From: Nitriliruptoria bacterium
GTDB lineage: Bacteria; Actinomycetota; Nitriliruptoria; Euzebyales; Egibacteraceae
NCBI GenBank assembly: GCA_003553565.1
Contig: PWER01000076.1
Location: 1 to 34,427 of the forward strand
DNA length: 34,427 nt
Direction: 5' to 3'
Shown here piece after piece: positions 14,169 to 23,249 of this stretch (position 1 is its first letter; each line of letters opens with the position of its first letter). A program made the translations under genes and the position numbers. The notes beneath the pieces were generated by a model that was not told the origin of the DNA, searched no databases, and saw nothing but the letters and a program-made list of their open reading frames with translations.

Positions 14169-16235
14169 TCAGCGGGAGTAGGCGCGGTCCTGCTCGCCGA
14201 TCAGCGGGGCACCGAAGAGCTTCTCGCTCATCCCGGTCTGGTCCAGGTACTTGCAGATGCCGCCGTTGAAGAACGGCCAGCCAGCACCCAGCAGCATGCA
14301 CGTGTCGATGTCGCGAGCGTCGGCGACGACGCGCTCGTCGAGCATGTGCTTGATCTCGTCGGCGACCGCCTCGAGGGCCTGGCTGCGGATCTGGTCGGGC
14401 GTGAGCTGCTCGACGCCCTCCAGCACCTGCCAGCGCTCGCGGATCTCGTCGTAGGGCACGCGGCCCTGGCTCCAGTCGTACACCCCGGGCAGGCCGGTCT
14501 CGGCCAGCATCTGGAAGTTCGCATCCAGCGGGAAGCGCTCGGGGTAGCCCTCGTGCATGACGCGCAGCACGTGGGCGCCGACCTCCAGGCCCACCAGGCC
14601 CAGCAGCTCGAAGGGCCCCATCGGCAGCCCGAGCTCCTTGACGGCGTCGTCGACCTCGGTGAAGGCGTTGCCGCGGTTGGCCGCGTCACCGCAGGCGCCC
14701 ATGAAGCGCATGAGCAGCCGGTTGACCACGAAGCCGGGGGTGTCGGCGGTCTGCACGCCGCTCTTGCGCAGCGTCTTGGCGGCAGCGAAGCCGGTCGCCA
14801 TCGCCATGTCGCCGACATGCGGTGGCCGCACGATCTCGAGGAGGGGCATCGCCGACACCGGGTTGAAGAAGTGCAGGCCGAGCACGCGCTCGGGGTGCGC
14901 GAGGTCGCTGGCCATCTCCCCGACCGACAGCGACGAGGTGTTGCTGGCCAGCACCGCGTCAGGCGCCACGACCTCCTCCAGGTCGGCGAAGATCGCCTTC
15001 TTGACGTCCATGCGCTCCACGACCGCCTCGATCACCAGATCGCAGCCGGCCATCGGCGCGTAGTCGAGGGTGTAGGTGACGATCGACTTGAGCCACTCGG
15101 CCCGGGCCGCATCGAGGCGGCCGCGCTGGACGCGCTTGTCGAGCTCGCCCTCGACGGTGGCCTGCGAGCGGGCCAGCACCTCCTCGTCGATGTCCTTCAT
15201 CACCAGCGGCACCTGGTAGCGCTGCAGCCACAGCGCCCCCAGCTGGGAGCCCATGAGCCCCGCGCCGACCACGCCCACGCCCTTGATGTCCTTGGGCTGG
15301 GCGTCGGGCTTCCAGGGCTGGCGGCGGACCCGGCTCTGGATCAGGTTGAACGCGTAGATGCTCGCCTGGGCGTGGCGGGCCGGGACGAGCTCGGCCATCG
15401 CGTCGATCTCGCCGGTGCGGCCCTCCTCGAGGTCGCCGCCGCGGGCGGCGTGCTCGACCAGCTCGATGGCCCGGTAGGGCGCCGGCGTCGCACCGTGGGT
15501 GCGGTCGTCGGCCGCCTTGCGCGCCTCGGTGAGCGCCTCGTCGAGGTGGCTGTCGTCGATGCTGGGGCGCTCGACGGTCTCGGCGCCGGTGACGATGCGC
15601 TCCAGCAGCGCCAGCGACTGCTCGAGGAAGTCCACCGGCGCCAGGATGCGGTCGGCCAGGCCGAGATCGAAGGCCTCCCGAGCCTGGATCATGCGGTTGT
15701 TGTTGAGGGAGTTGTGGATGATCAGCTGCAGCGCGCCCCGGGAGCCGATCAGGCGTGGGGCCAGCTGCGTGCCGCCCCAGCCGGGCAGGATCGACAGGAA
15801 CACCTCGGGGAAGGCGATCGGCCCGGCGGACTCCGACAGCGTGCGGTAGTCGCAGTGCAGCGCGATCTCCAGGCCGCCGCCCAGCGCCGCGCCGTTGACC
15901 GCCGCCAGGGTGGGCACCTCGAGCTCGGCGAGGCGCCGGAACGCGTCGTGGCCGGCCTGCACCCCGTAGCGGGCGTCCTCGGGCGAGACGCCGGCGAACT
16001 GGTTGAGGTCGGCGCCGGCGGCGAACACGAACGGCTTGCCGGTGAGCAGCAGCCCCTTGACGTCGGACTGGCCGGCGACCTCGTCGAGGGCGCGCTCCAG
16101 GGAGGCGAGCGCGTCCACGCCCAGGGTCGTCGGCTTGGTGTGGTCGTGGCCGTTGTCCATGGTCAGCAGCGCCAGGCGCCCGGCCGCGGGCGAGTCGTGG
16201 TAGCTGACCTTGAAGGTGGTGACCGGATCGCTCAT
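14169..16235 (-). CDS. fadB: Multifunctional beta-oxidation enzyme: enoyl-CoA hydratase / 3-hydroxyacyl-CoA dehydrogenase
   Basis: A 688-residue alpha-subunit-like protein. The N-terminal crotonase domain (about 1-200) has FAAGADLNQF, the oxyanion loop NGAALGGGLEIALHCDYR and FPEVFLSILPGWGGTQL, with Glu123 and Glu144 at the two catalytic positions. The NAD-binding domain (about 325-510) has GVGVVGAGLMGSQLG, LVIEAVVERMDVKKAIFADLE, ASNTSSLSV and HFFNPVSAMPLLEIV with the catalytic His. Two C-terminal helical domains follow (TPGFVVNRLLMRFMGAC). It performs hydration of enoyl-CoA and oxidation of hydroxyacyl-CoA. It lies 48 bases after the thiolase gene on the same strand, as in fadA-fadB pairs, though the order here is thiolase first. 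ATG 16235 has AAAGG upstream. It is somewhat shorter than E. coli FadB. Confidence 0.93.
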   Translation of the reverse strand: MSDPVTTFKVSYHDSPAAGRLALLTMDNGHDHTKPTTLGVDALASLERALDEVAGQSDVKGLLLTGKPFVFAAGADLNQFAGVSPEDARYGVQAGHDAFRRLAELEVPTLAAVNGAALGGGLEIALHCDYRTLSESAGPIAFPEVFLSILPGWGGTQLAPRLIGSRGALQLIIHNSLNNNRMIQAREAFDLGLADRILAPVDFLEQSLALLERIVTGAETVERPSIDDSHLDEALTEARKAADDRTHGATPAPYRAIELVEHAARGGDLEEGRTGEIDAMAELVPARHAQASIYAFNLIQSRVRRQPWKPDAQPKDIKGVGVVGAGLMGSQLGALWLQRYQVPLVMKDIDEEVLARSQATVEGELDKRVQRGRLDAARAEWLKSIVTYTLDYAPMAGCDLVIEAVVERMDVKKAIFADLEEVVAPDAVLASNTSSLSVGEMASDLAHPERVLGLHFFNPVSAMPLLEIVRPPHVGDMAMATGFAAAKTLRKSGVQTADTPGFVVNRLLMRFMGACGDAANRGNAFTEVDDAVKELGLPMGPFELLGLVGLEVGAHVLRVMHEGYPERFPLDANFQMLAETGLPGVYDWSQGRVPYDEIRERWQVLEGVEQLTPDQIRSQALEAVADEIKHMLDERVVADARDIDTCMLLGAGWPFFNGGICKYLDQTGMSEKLFGAPLIGEQDRAYSR

Positions 16236-16283
16236 GGGTTCACGCCTTTCTCGCAGCACGCGGGAGGTGTCGGGGACCGCGGC

Positions 16284-17465
16284 TCACAGCCGCTCCCACA
16301 GCACCGAGCACCCCATGCCCAGGCCGATGCACAGCGTGGTGATGCCATAGCGGGCGTCGGGGTGGGTGGTGAGGTAGTGGGCCAGCTGCGCGGTCAGGCG
16401 CGCCCCGCTCATCGCCAGGGGGTGACCGAGGGCGATGGCGCCGCCGTAGGGGTTGACCTTCTCGGCGTCCAGCGGCAAGCCGAAGTGGTCGAGGAACGCC
16501 ACGCACTGCACGGCGAACGCCTCGTTCATCTCCACCACGTCGATGTCGTCGATGGACAGCCTGGTCTTGTCCAGCAGGGCCTCGGTGGCCGGGATCGGGC
16601 CGTAGCCCATCGTCTCGGGCTCCACGCCGACGAAGGCGTAGTCGACCAGGCGCATCGTCGCCGGCAGGCCGAGCTGCTCGGCCGCATCAGCCGAGGCCAG
16701 CAGCGCCGCGCCGGCGCCGTCGTTCAGCCCGGCGCTGTTGCCGGCGGTGACGCGCCCGCCGGGGCGGAACGGCGTGCGCAGCCCCGACAGGTCCTCGAGG
16801 CTGGTCCCCGGACGCGGGTGCTCGTCGTCGCTGACCACGCGCCAGCCCTGCTCGTCGGACCACACGCTCATGCGCACCACGTGGCTGTCGAACACCCCGT
16901 CCGAGGCGGCCTTGGCCACGCGCTCCTGGCTCTGCACCGCGTAGGTGTCGGCGCGCTCCCGGCTGATCTCGGGCAGGTGGTCGTGGAGGTTCTCGGCGGT
17001 GTTGCCCATCACCAGGGCCTCACCGTCCACCAGGCTCTCGGCGAGGAACCGCGGGTTGGGGTCGGCCTGCTCGCCCATCGGGTGGCGCCCCATGTGCTCG
17101 ACCCCGCCGGCGATGACGACGTCCTGGGCGCCCACGCGGATGGCGTTGGCGCCGTTGGTGATCGAGGTCAGCGCGCCGGCGCACATGCGGTCGACCGCGT
17201 AGCCGGGCACCGAGGTGGGCAGCCCGGCGAGGATCGCCGAGGTGCGCCCGATGGTCAGGCCCTGGTCGCCGATCTGGGTGGTGGCGGCCCACACGTTGTC
17301 GTCGACCTGGTGGGGCGCGAGCTGGGGGTTGCGGTCGAGCAGCGCGCGGATCACCCGCACGGCCATGTCGTCGGCCCGGGTGCTGGCGTAGTAGCCGTCG
17401 GGGCGGGCGCGCCCGATGGGCACCCGTGCCCCGTCGACGTAGACGGCGTCGCGGAGTTCGGTCAT
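16284..17465 (-). CDS. fadA: Acetyl-CoA acetyltransferase (thiolase, FadA-type)
   Basis: A 393-residue thiolase that cleaves 3-ketoacyl-CoA to acetyl-CoA and a shortened acyl-CoA. Catalytic Cys95 is in VDRMCAGALTS, His348 in NPYGGAIALGHPLAMSGARL, and Cys379 in TTLCIGLGMGCSVLWERL; the NEAFAVQ motif is also present. Length and motif spacing are standard. It is the first gene of a two-gene operon with the multifunctional enzyme. ATG 17465 has GAGGAG upstream. A palindromic, TetR-type operator overlapping a -10 box lies about 60 bp upstream, so the operon is probably repressed unless an acyl-CoA or fatty acid ligand is present. Confidence 0.94.
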   Translation of the reverse strand: MTELRDAVYVDGARVPIGRARPDGYYASTRADDMAVRVIRALLDRNPQLAPHQVDDNVWAATTQIGDQGLTIGRTSAILAGLPTSVPGYAVDRMCAGALTSITNGANAIRVGAQDVVIAGGVEHMGRHPMGEQADPNPRFLAESLVDGEALVMGNTAENLHDHLPEISRERADTYAVQSQERVAKAASDGVFDSHVVRMSVWSDEQGWRVVSDDEHPRPGTSLEDLSGLRTPFRPGGRVTAGNSAGLNDGAGAALLASADAAEQLGLPATMRLVDYAFVGVEPETMGYGPIPATEALLDKTRLSIDDIDVVEMNEAFAVQCVAFLDHFGLPLDAEKVNPYGGAIALGHPLAMSGARLTAQLAHYLTTHPDARYGITTLCIGLGMGCSVLWERL

Positions 17466-17522
17466 GAGTGGCTCCTCGTGCTCGGACGCTCTCGGCTGGC
17501 GCGTCTCGTGCCGTGCCCGCGC

Positions 17523-17540
17523 ATGTTACTGAACGGTAAC
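17523..17540 (-). promoter_or_regulatory. TetR-type palindromic operator overlapping the -10 box of the thiolase operon
   Basis: Plus-strand GTTACTGAACGGTAAC (17525-17540) is an inverted repeat with arms that match at 7 of 8 positions apart from the centre. On the minus strand it reads into TAACAT (17528 to 17523), a TANNNT -10 box, placing transcription start near 17516. Repeats of the TTAC...GTAA form are typical for TetR-family regulators of acyl-CoA metabolism. The regulator gene itself is not in the window. Confidence 0.6.
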
Positions 17541-17626
17541 CTGCGAACGCCAGCCCCCTGCGAGCGGCCTGGGCGCCACGCCGGTCCCCGCGCGCCGCGC
17601 ACCCGCCGCGCAGTCCCGCCTGGGCG

Positions 17627-18829
17627 TCAGCGGATCGGGTAGCCAGCGTCCACCAGCGCCCCGACGATCTCGCGGATGTGCTCTGGTCCGCGCGTCTCGA
17701 CCTCGAGGGCCACCTCGACCTCCAGCAGGTCCAGCCGGGTGCCCAGCCGGTGGTGGTCCACCGCCACCACGTTGGCGCCGCGCTCGGCCACCAGGCCCAG
17801 CAGCCGGCTCAACGCACCGGGCCGGTCGCCCAGCCGGGTGCGCAGCGAGAAGTAGCGCCCCTCCTCGCCCATCCCCGACTGGAGGATGCGCACCAGCAGC
17901 AGCGGATCGACGTTGCCGCCGCACAGCAGCGTCACGCAGGGCTCGGGCAGGTCCACGCTGCGGTCGAGCACCGCTGCCAGGCCGGCGGCGCCGCTGGGCT
18001 CGACGACCTGCTTGGCGCGCTCCACCAGCAGCAGCACCGCGCGGGCGATGGCCTCGTCGCCGACGGTGACCACATCGTCGACGCGCTCGGCGATGTGGGC
18101 GAGGGTCAGCTCGCCGGGGCGCTTCAGCGCGATGCCGTCGGCGATGGTGGAGACCCGCTCCAGCGTCTGCGGCGCTCCCGCCGCCAGCGACGGGGGCACC
18201 GACGCCGCACCGGCCGCCTGCACCCCCACCACGGTCACGTCGGGCCGCTGGGCCTTCACCGCGGTGGCCACCCCGGCGATGAGCCCACCGCCCCCGACCG
18301 GCACGACGACGCTCGCTGCCTCGGGGACCTGCTCGAGGACCTCGAGCCCGAGCGTGCCCTGCCCGGCGATGATGTCGGGGTGGTCGAAGGGGTGGACGAA
18401 GGTCGCGCCGCGCTCCTCGGCATGGGCGCGCGCCGCGGCGTAGGCGTCGTCGACGGTCTCGCCGGTCAGCACCACCTCCGCGCCGTAGCTGCGCGTGGCC
18501 GCCACCTTCGGCAGCGGCGCGCCCTCGGGCATGAACACCCAGGCGGGCGACCCGACGCGGGCTGCCGACAGCGCGAGCCCCTGGGCGTGGTTGCCGGCCG
18601 AGGCCGCCACCACACCGCGACGGCGCTCGTCGTCGGTCAGGCGCGCCACCCGGTTGGCGGCGCCGCGCAGCTTGAACGAGCCGGTGCTCTGCAGGTGCTC
18701 GCACTTGAGCAGCACACGGGTGCCCGCCGCCAGCGAGGCGGCCTGCGAGCTCTCCACCGGCGTCCGCTGGACGAGGTGGCCGGTCCGCTGGCGGGCAGCA
18801 CGCACATCGGCGAGGCTGACGAGATCCAC
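17627..18829 (-). CDS. ilvA: Threonine ammonia-lyase (threonine dehydratase) with ACT domain
   Basis: A 400-residue PLP enzyme converting threonine to 2-oxobutanoate and ammonia, feeding isoleucine synthesis or threonine breakdown. The PLP lysine is Lys53 in STGSFKLRGAANR; AASAGNHAQG and the phosphate-binding PVGGGGLIAG loop follow. Residues from about 325 form a single ACT domain (FSLRTRLGDRPGALSRLLGLVAERGANVVAVDH). The length with one ACT domain matches the TdcB/IlvA short class. I chose GTG 18829 because GGAG lies about 8 bases upstream and the fold begins immediately. A -10-like TAGCAT lies at 18870 to 18865. Whether it is biosynthetic or catabolic cannot be decided here. Confidence 0.92.
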   Translation of the reverse strand: MDLVSLADVRAARQRTGHLVQRTPVESSQAASLAAGTRVLLKCEHLQSTGSFKLRGAANRVARLTDDERRRGVVAASAGNHAQGLALSAARVGSPAWVFMPEGAPLPKVAATRSYGAEVVLTGETVDDAYAAARAHAEERGATFVHPFDHPDIIAGQGTLGLEVLEQVPEAASVVVPVGGGGLIAGVATAVKAQRPDVTVVGVQAAGAASVPPSLAAGAPQTLERVSTIADGIALKRPGELTLAHIAERVDDVVTVGDEAIARAVLLLVERAKQVVEPSGAAGLAAVLDRSVDLPEPCVTLLCGGNVDPLLLVRILQSGMGEEGRYFSLRTRLGDRPGALSRLLGLVAERGANVVAVDHHRLGTRLDLLEVEVALEVETRGPEHIREIVGALVDAGYPIR

Positions 18830-18864
18830 GGTGGCAGCTCCAGGCTCCTCGGCGGTGGCCCGGC

Positions 18865-18870
18865 ATGCTA
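18865..18870 (-). promoter_or_regulatory. -10-like box of ilvA
   Basis: Minus-strand TAGCAT followed by GCCGGG, giving a leader of about 30 bases that carries GAGGAG and GGAG. Confidence 0.4.
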
Positions 18871-18938
18871 ACCGCCAGCCCCCGCCCGCCCGCCGACGGT
18901 GCGCTCGCGCCGTGGTGGCCCGGGCGCGGGGTGCCATC

Positions 18939-19625
18939 ATGGCGCTGATGCTCCACGCGCCGCGCGACGACGGCCCGCCCGACCCGGGCGACGACCCCGG
19001 TGACGACCCGGGCGCGGGCCGCTCGGGCAAGGTCTTCGTGGTGGCCAGCCTCCTTGGCGTCCTGGCGCTCGGCCTGGTGTTCGCTGTGCTCGGCCCGCGG
19101 CTGCAGGAGGCCACCGAGGCCCAGGCGCCCGATCCTCCCCCGGTGGCGATCACCGACGGCGAGCTGGCCGGCCGCGCGTGGTCGGCGACGGCCACCGAGC
19201 CCGAGGACGAGACGCCCTGCCTGCGCCTGGACGTCGCAGGCGACATGGTGACCGAGGCCTGCGGCGACCAGCAGGGACCCTCCGCGCTGCGCGCGCTCGG
19301 CGCCGCCGACCTCGACGACGCGCTGATGCTGCTGGCCCTGAGCGATGCCCGCACCGAGGCGGTGGAGGTGGTGCACGCCGGGGGCACCGCGCAGCTGCCG
19401 GTGACCTACGCCGACTACGGGTTCCCGATGGGCTTCGCCGCCGGGCCGGTCGAGGCCCCCGTCGAAGCGGTGCGCGCGCTGGGCGAGGACGACGAGGTGC
19501 GCGGCTGGGCCGACTGCACGCGCGGGCTCGACGACCACGATCCCGAGGCCGACGAGCTCCCGCCGTTCGTGCTGGGCCCCGACGAGCCGCTCGCGCAGGG
19601 GGACGGGTGCCTGCTGATCGAGTGA
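18939..19625 (+). CDS. Single-pass membrane protein of unknown function
   Basis: A 228-residue protein that I do not recognise. It has an Asp/Gly/Pro-rich cytosolic N-terminus (about 1-30), one membrane segment (about 31-52, KVFVVASLLGVLALGLVFAV), and an extracytoplasmic domain of about 170 residues rich in Asp and Glu. That domain contains four cysteines (ETPCLRLD, VTEACGDQ, WADCTRG, GDGCLLIE) that could form two disulphides; EPEDETPCLRLDVAG and GRAWSATA are the most structured parts. The start is ATG 18939 or ATG 18948; neither has a strong ribosome binding site. It diverges from ilvA and converges on the SCO1664-like gene across a hairpin. Confidence 0.65.
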   Translation: MALMLHAPRDDGPPDPGDDPGDDPGAGRSGKVFVVASLLGVLALGLVFAVLGPRLQEATEAQAPDPPPVAITDGELAGRAWSATATEPEDETPCLRLDVAGDMVTEACGDQQGPSALRALGAADLDDALMLLALSDARTEAVEVVHAGGTAQLPVTYADYGFPMGFAAGPVEAPVEAVRALGEDDEVRGWADCTRGLDDHDPEADELPPFVLGPDEPLAQGDGCLLIE

Positions 19626-19643
19626 GGCGCCACCACAGGCGCC
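19626..19643. terminator. Hairpin between convergent genes
   Basis: GGCGCC-ACCACA-GGCGCC starts at the base after the plus-strand stop and ends 4 bases before the minus-strand stop. Each arm is itself palindromic. It could serve both directions. Confidence 0.5.
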
Positions 19644-19647
19644 GGAG

Positions 19648-20412
19648 CTAGAGCGGGGGCCACGGGTAGGGGCGCTGCTGCGGGTCGAGGTCGGGCAGCG
19701 CCTCGAGCTCGGCCAGCGCCCGCGCGCGGCGGGCCAGCGCCGCGAGCTCGTCGGCCTCCAGCAGCCGCCCCAGACGCGTGGTGAGCGCGCTGTCAGCGTC
19801 GGCCAGCGCCTCGGCCAGGCGCGCCAGCTCCTCCCGCCACGCCGCGGGCACCGCGACCGGCCCCAGATCCCAGATGACGGTGCGCAGCTTGGGCTCGGGG
19901 TGGAAGCACAGCCCGTGGTCGCAGCCGAGGATGCCCTGGGGCGCCGTGCCCTCCTCGTCGGGCACCATGACGTGGCTGGCCTTGCGGTCGGCGTTGTTGA
20001 CCAGCAGGTCGAACACCGCCATGCGCGCCAGCGCCTGCGTGCGCTCGCCGGCCTCGACCAGCGCGAAGTAGTGGCGCTCCGGATCGTGGGGCACGAACCG
20101 CTGCAGCGAGCCGATCCCGGCCGGACCGTCGGCACGCAGCACCGTGGGCGGCACCAGGTGCCAGCCCAGCGCCTCGGACACCTCGAAGGCCGCGGTCTCG
20201 CGTTGGCACAGCGTCCCGGTCGGGAAGTCCCACAGGGGCCGCTCGCCGGCACGCGGCTTGTAGACCGCGAAGCGCCCATCGGTGGGCGCGCCGATCTGCA
20301 CCAGCAGGGTGTGGTTGCTGGCGTTGTCGAGGAAGCCGAGCGGGCGCAGCTCCCCCTCGGCCAGCGCGATGACCTCGGGGACGGCCGCCAGCGGAGCCGG
20401 GTCGGCGGTCAT
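19648..20412 (-). CDS. SCO1664-family protein (PI3/4-kinase-like fold)
   Basis: A 254-residue member of a conserved actinobacterial family that resembles the catalytic core of phosphatidylinositol 3-/4-kinases; its true substrate is unknown. Visible elements: AVYKPRAGERPLWDF (Lys52, nucleotide-binding), TAAFEVSEALGWHLVPPTVL, the catalytic-loop-like DLLVNNADRKASHVM, and the metal-binding GCDHGLCFHPE. It is the last gene of a three-gene operon, starting 7 bases after the DUF3090 stop. This trio (phosphomutase-like, DUF3090, SCO1664-like) is conserved across actinobacteria, implying a joint but undescribed pathway. Confidence 0.85.
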   Translation of the reverse strand: MTADPAPLAAVPEVIALAEGELRPLGFLDNASNHTLLVQIGAPTDGRFAVYKPRAGERPLWDFPTGTLCQRETAAFEVSEALGWHLVPPTVLRADGPAGIGSLQRFVPHDPERHYFALVEAGERTQALARMAVFDLLVNNADRKASHVMVPDEEGTAPQGILGCDHGLCFHPEPKLRTVIWDLGPVAVPAAWREELARLAEALADADSALTTRLGRLLEADELAALARRARALAELEALPDLDPQQRPYPWPPL

Positions 20413-20419
20413 GCGGCGC

Positions 20420-20944
20420 TCACAGCGACGACTCCACCAGCGGGCCGTGACCGTTCATCGCCGGGCACAGGTGGCCCTGCGGATCGATCGGCCGGTTGCA
20501 GAGCTTGCAGGTCTCGCGGGCCCCGGCCTCGACCGACCAGGCGGCGTGCGCGGCCATGGCGGTCAGCTGCTCGCCGCTCATCCACAGCTTTGCGGTGGCC
20601 GGCTCGGCCTCGTCATCCTCGACCAGCTCCTCGGCCTCGAGCAGGAAGCGCGTGCCGTCCTCGTCCATGCCCAGCGCCAGCCGGCCGGCCCGCCACGCCG
20701 GCGCGATCGGCTCGCGCAGCTGCTGGCTGCGCGTGTCGAGGTGGTCGGGGGTGACGGTGACGTCGACGCGCTCCAGCAGCTCCTGGGCGACCTGGGCGAG
20801 CTGGCGCACCTGCTGCTTCTCGACCAGCAGGGCGACGGTGCCCTCGTCCTTCTGGGCCTGCACGTAGAACTCCCGCGAGCCGGGCTGGCCCACCGCGCCC
20901 GCGGTGATCCAGTCGACCGGGTCGAGCTCGAACGACTCGCTCAT
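20420..20944 (-). CDS. DUF3090 family protein
   Basis: A 174-residue protein of the actinobacterial DUF3090 family, function unknown. The N-terminal half has the family pattern FELDPVDWITAGAVGQPGSREFYVQA and EKQQVRQLAQVAQELLERV; the C-terminus ends in a likely zinc-binding cluster, CKLCNRPIDPQGHLCPAMNGHG (positions about 145-166), with three cysteines and His residues. The start at ATG 20944 overlaps the stop of the phosphatase gene as ATGA, so the two are translationally coupled. It lies in the middle of the conserved trio. Confidence 0.88.
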   Translation of the reverse strand: MSESFELDPVDWITAGAVGQPGSREFYVQAQKDEGTVALLVEKQQVRQLAQVAQELLERVDVTVTPDHLDTRSQQLREPIAPAWRAGRLALGMDEDGTRFLLEAEELVEDDEAEPATAKLWMSGEQLTAMAAHAAWSVEAGARETCKLCNRPIDPQGHLCPAMNGHGPLVESSL

Positions 20945-21651
20945 CGGCGTCTCCTCGCCGGGTCCTCGTCGCTGTCGGTGGCCTGCGAGGCCGCGCCTCC
21001 GGCGCGACGGCTGCGCCCACCGGAGCGGCTCGTGCGGCGCGCGAACCGGGCGGCGTCCAGGGGGCCGTCGTCGCCCAGGCGCAGCAGCATCGGCGGCTGA
21101 TCGGGGTCCAGCTGCAACCAGGTGACCGAGGCTGGGCCGACGTGCAGCCGCTGGAACAGGTCCAGCGGCTGGCCCAGGAAGAAGGCCACCGCCGCCTTGA
21201 GCACGTCGGCGTGGCTGACCACCACGACCGCCTCGCGCCGGTGCGCGGCGGCCACCTCCTCCAGCGCCTCGACGGCGCGGGCCTGCGCCGCACGGATGGA
21301 CTCGCCGTCGGGGAACGTCACGCGCGAGGGCCGCGTCTGGATGACCGGCCAGCGCTTGGTGCGCCGGACCTGACCCAGCGGCCGGTCGGTCCAGGCGCCG
21401 TAGTCGACCTCGATCACGCCGGGCAGCTCGCGCACGCGTCGCCGGTGGGGTCCCGCGATCGCCTCGGCGGTCTGCCAGGTGCGCCGCAGCGGGCTGGCGT
21501 ACACCGCCGCGACGGGCACGTCGGCCAGCCGCTCGGCGACCGCGTCGGCCTGGCCGCGGCCGCGGGCGTCAAGCTCGGCGCTGGTGCGCCCCCCGAGCCG
21601 GCGACCGGTGGCGGCGGTGGTGGCGTGGCGCACCAGCAGCAGCGCGGTCAC
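20941..21651 (-). CDS. Histidine phosphatase / MSMEG_4193-family phosphomutase-like protein
   Basis: A 236-residue enzyme of the phosphoglycerate-mutase-like (histidine phosphatase) superfamily. The phosphohistidine motif is LLLVRHATT (His9), with the partner Arg in [13 protein letters not shown], the acidic [19 protein letters not shown] typical of the MSMEG_4193 group, and the second His in [15 protein letters not shown]. The last 30 residues are basic and low complexity. I chose GTG 21651, with AAGGAT upstream; an upstream in-frame TTG at 21696 overlaps the likely -10 box (TACCCT, 21701 to 21696) and so would not be transcribed. It heads the operon with DUF3090 and the SCO1664-like gene. 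The substrate is unknown. Confidence 0.87.
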   Translation of the reverse strand: MTALLLVRHATTAATGRRLGGRTSAELDARGRGQADAVAERLADVPVAAVYASPLRRTWQTAEAIAGPHRRRVRELPGVIEVDYGAWTDRPLGQVRRTKRWPVIQTRPSRVTFPDGESIRAAQARAVEALEEVAAAHRREAVVVVSHADVLKAAVAFFLGQPLDLFQRLHVGPASVTWLQLDPDQPPMLLRLGDDGPLDAARFARRTSRSGGRSRRAGGAASQATDSDEDPARRRR

Positions 21652-21695
21652 CGGGAGCTGATCCTTGCACGCGACAGGGAGGGTCTCACTCGGCA

Positions 21696-21701
21696 AGGGT
21701 A
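21696..21701 (-). promoter_or_regulatory. -10-like box of the phosphatase-DUF3090-SCO1664 operon
   Basis: Minus-strand TACCCT followed by TGCCG, predicting a leader of about 38 bases with AAGGAT in it. Its position rules against the upstream TTG start of the phosphatase gene. Confidence 0.45.
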
Positions 21702-21772
21702 GCCCCCGCAGCGAGGGCCGTTCAGCACCTGCGCATGCCCCGCGCGTCCTTCGCCGGCCGCCTGGCCGCGGG

Positions 21773-21778
21773 TAGGCT
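21773..21778 (+). promoter_or_regulatory. -10-like box of fumC
   Basis: TAGGCT, with an expected leader of about 60 bases before the ATG at 21846, containing GAGGAGG just ahead of the start. Confidence 0.35.
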
Positions 21779-21845
21779 CCGCGCCGGCAGGCGCCCTGTG
21801 GGCGGGCCGAGGCTCCTGCGCACCGACCGCCGTCGAGGAGGAACC

Positions 21846-23245
<1,400 letters not shown>

Positions 23246-23249
<4 letters not shown>

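Noticed and set aside
12786-17642. A 1618-codon open frame on the plus strand
   Set aside because: It lies opposite the histidine kinase, fadB and fadA genes, which have clear catalytic motifs; the translation is rich in Gly, Arg, His and Gln with no domain. It is a GC-rich shadow frame.
17526-20279. A 917-codon open frame on the minus strand
   Set aside because: Crosses ilvA and the SCO1664-like gene out of frame; low-complexity Arg/Ala-rich sequence without motifs.
20941-21696. TTG at 21696 as start of the histidine phosphatase
   Set aside because: It falls in the likely -10 box TACCCT and the added residues are not part of the fold; GTG 21651 has a ribosome site and starts right at the first strand.
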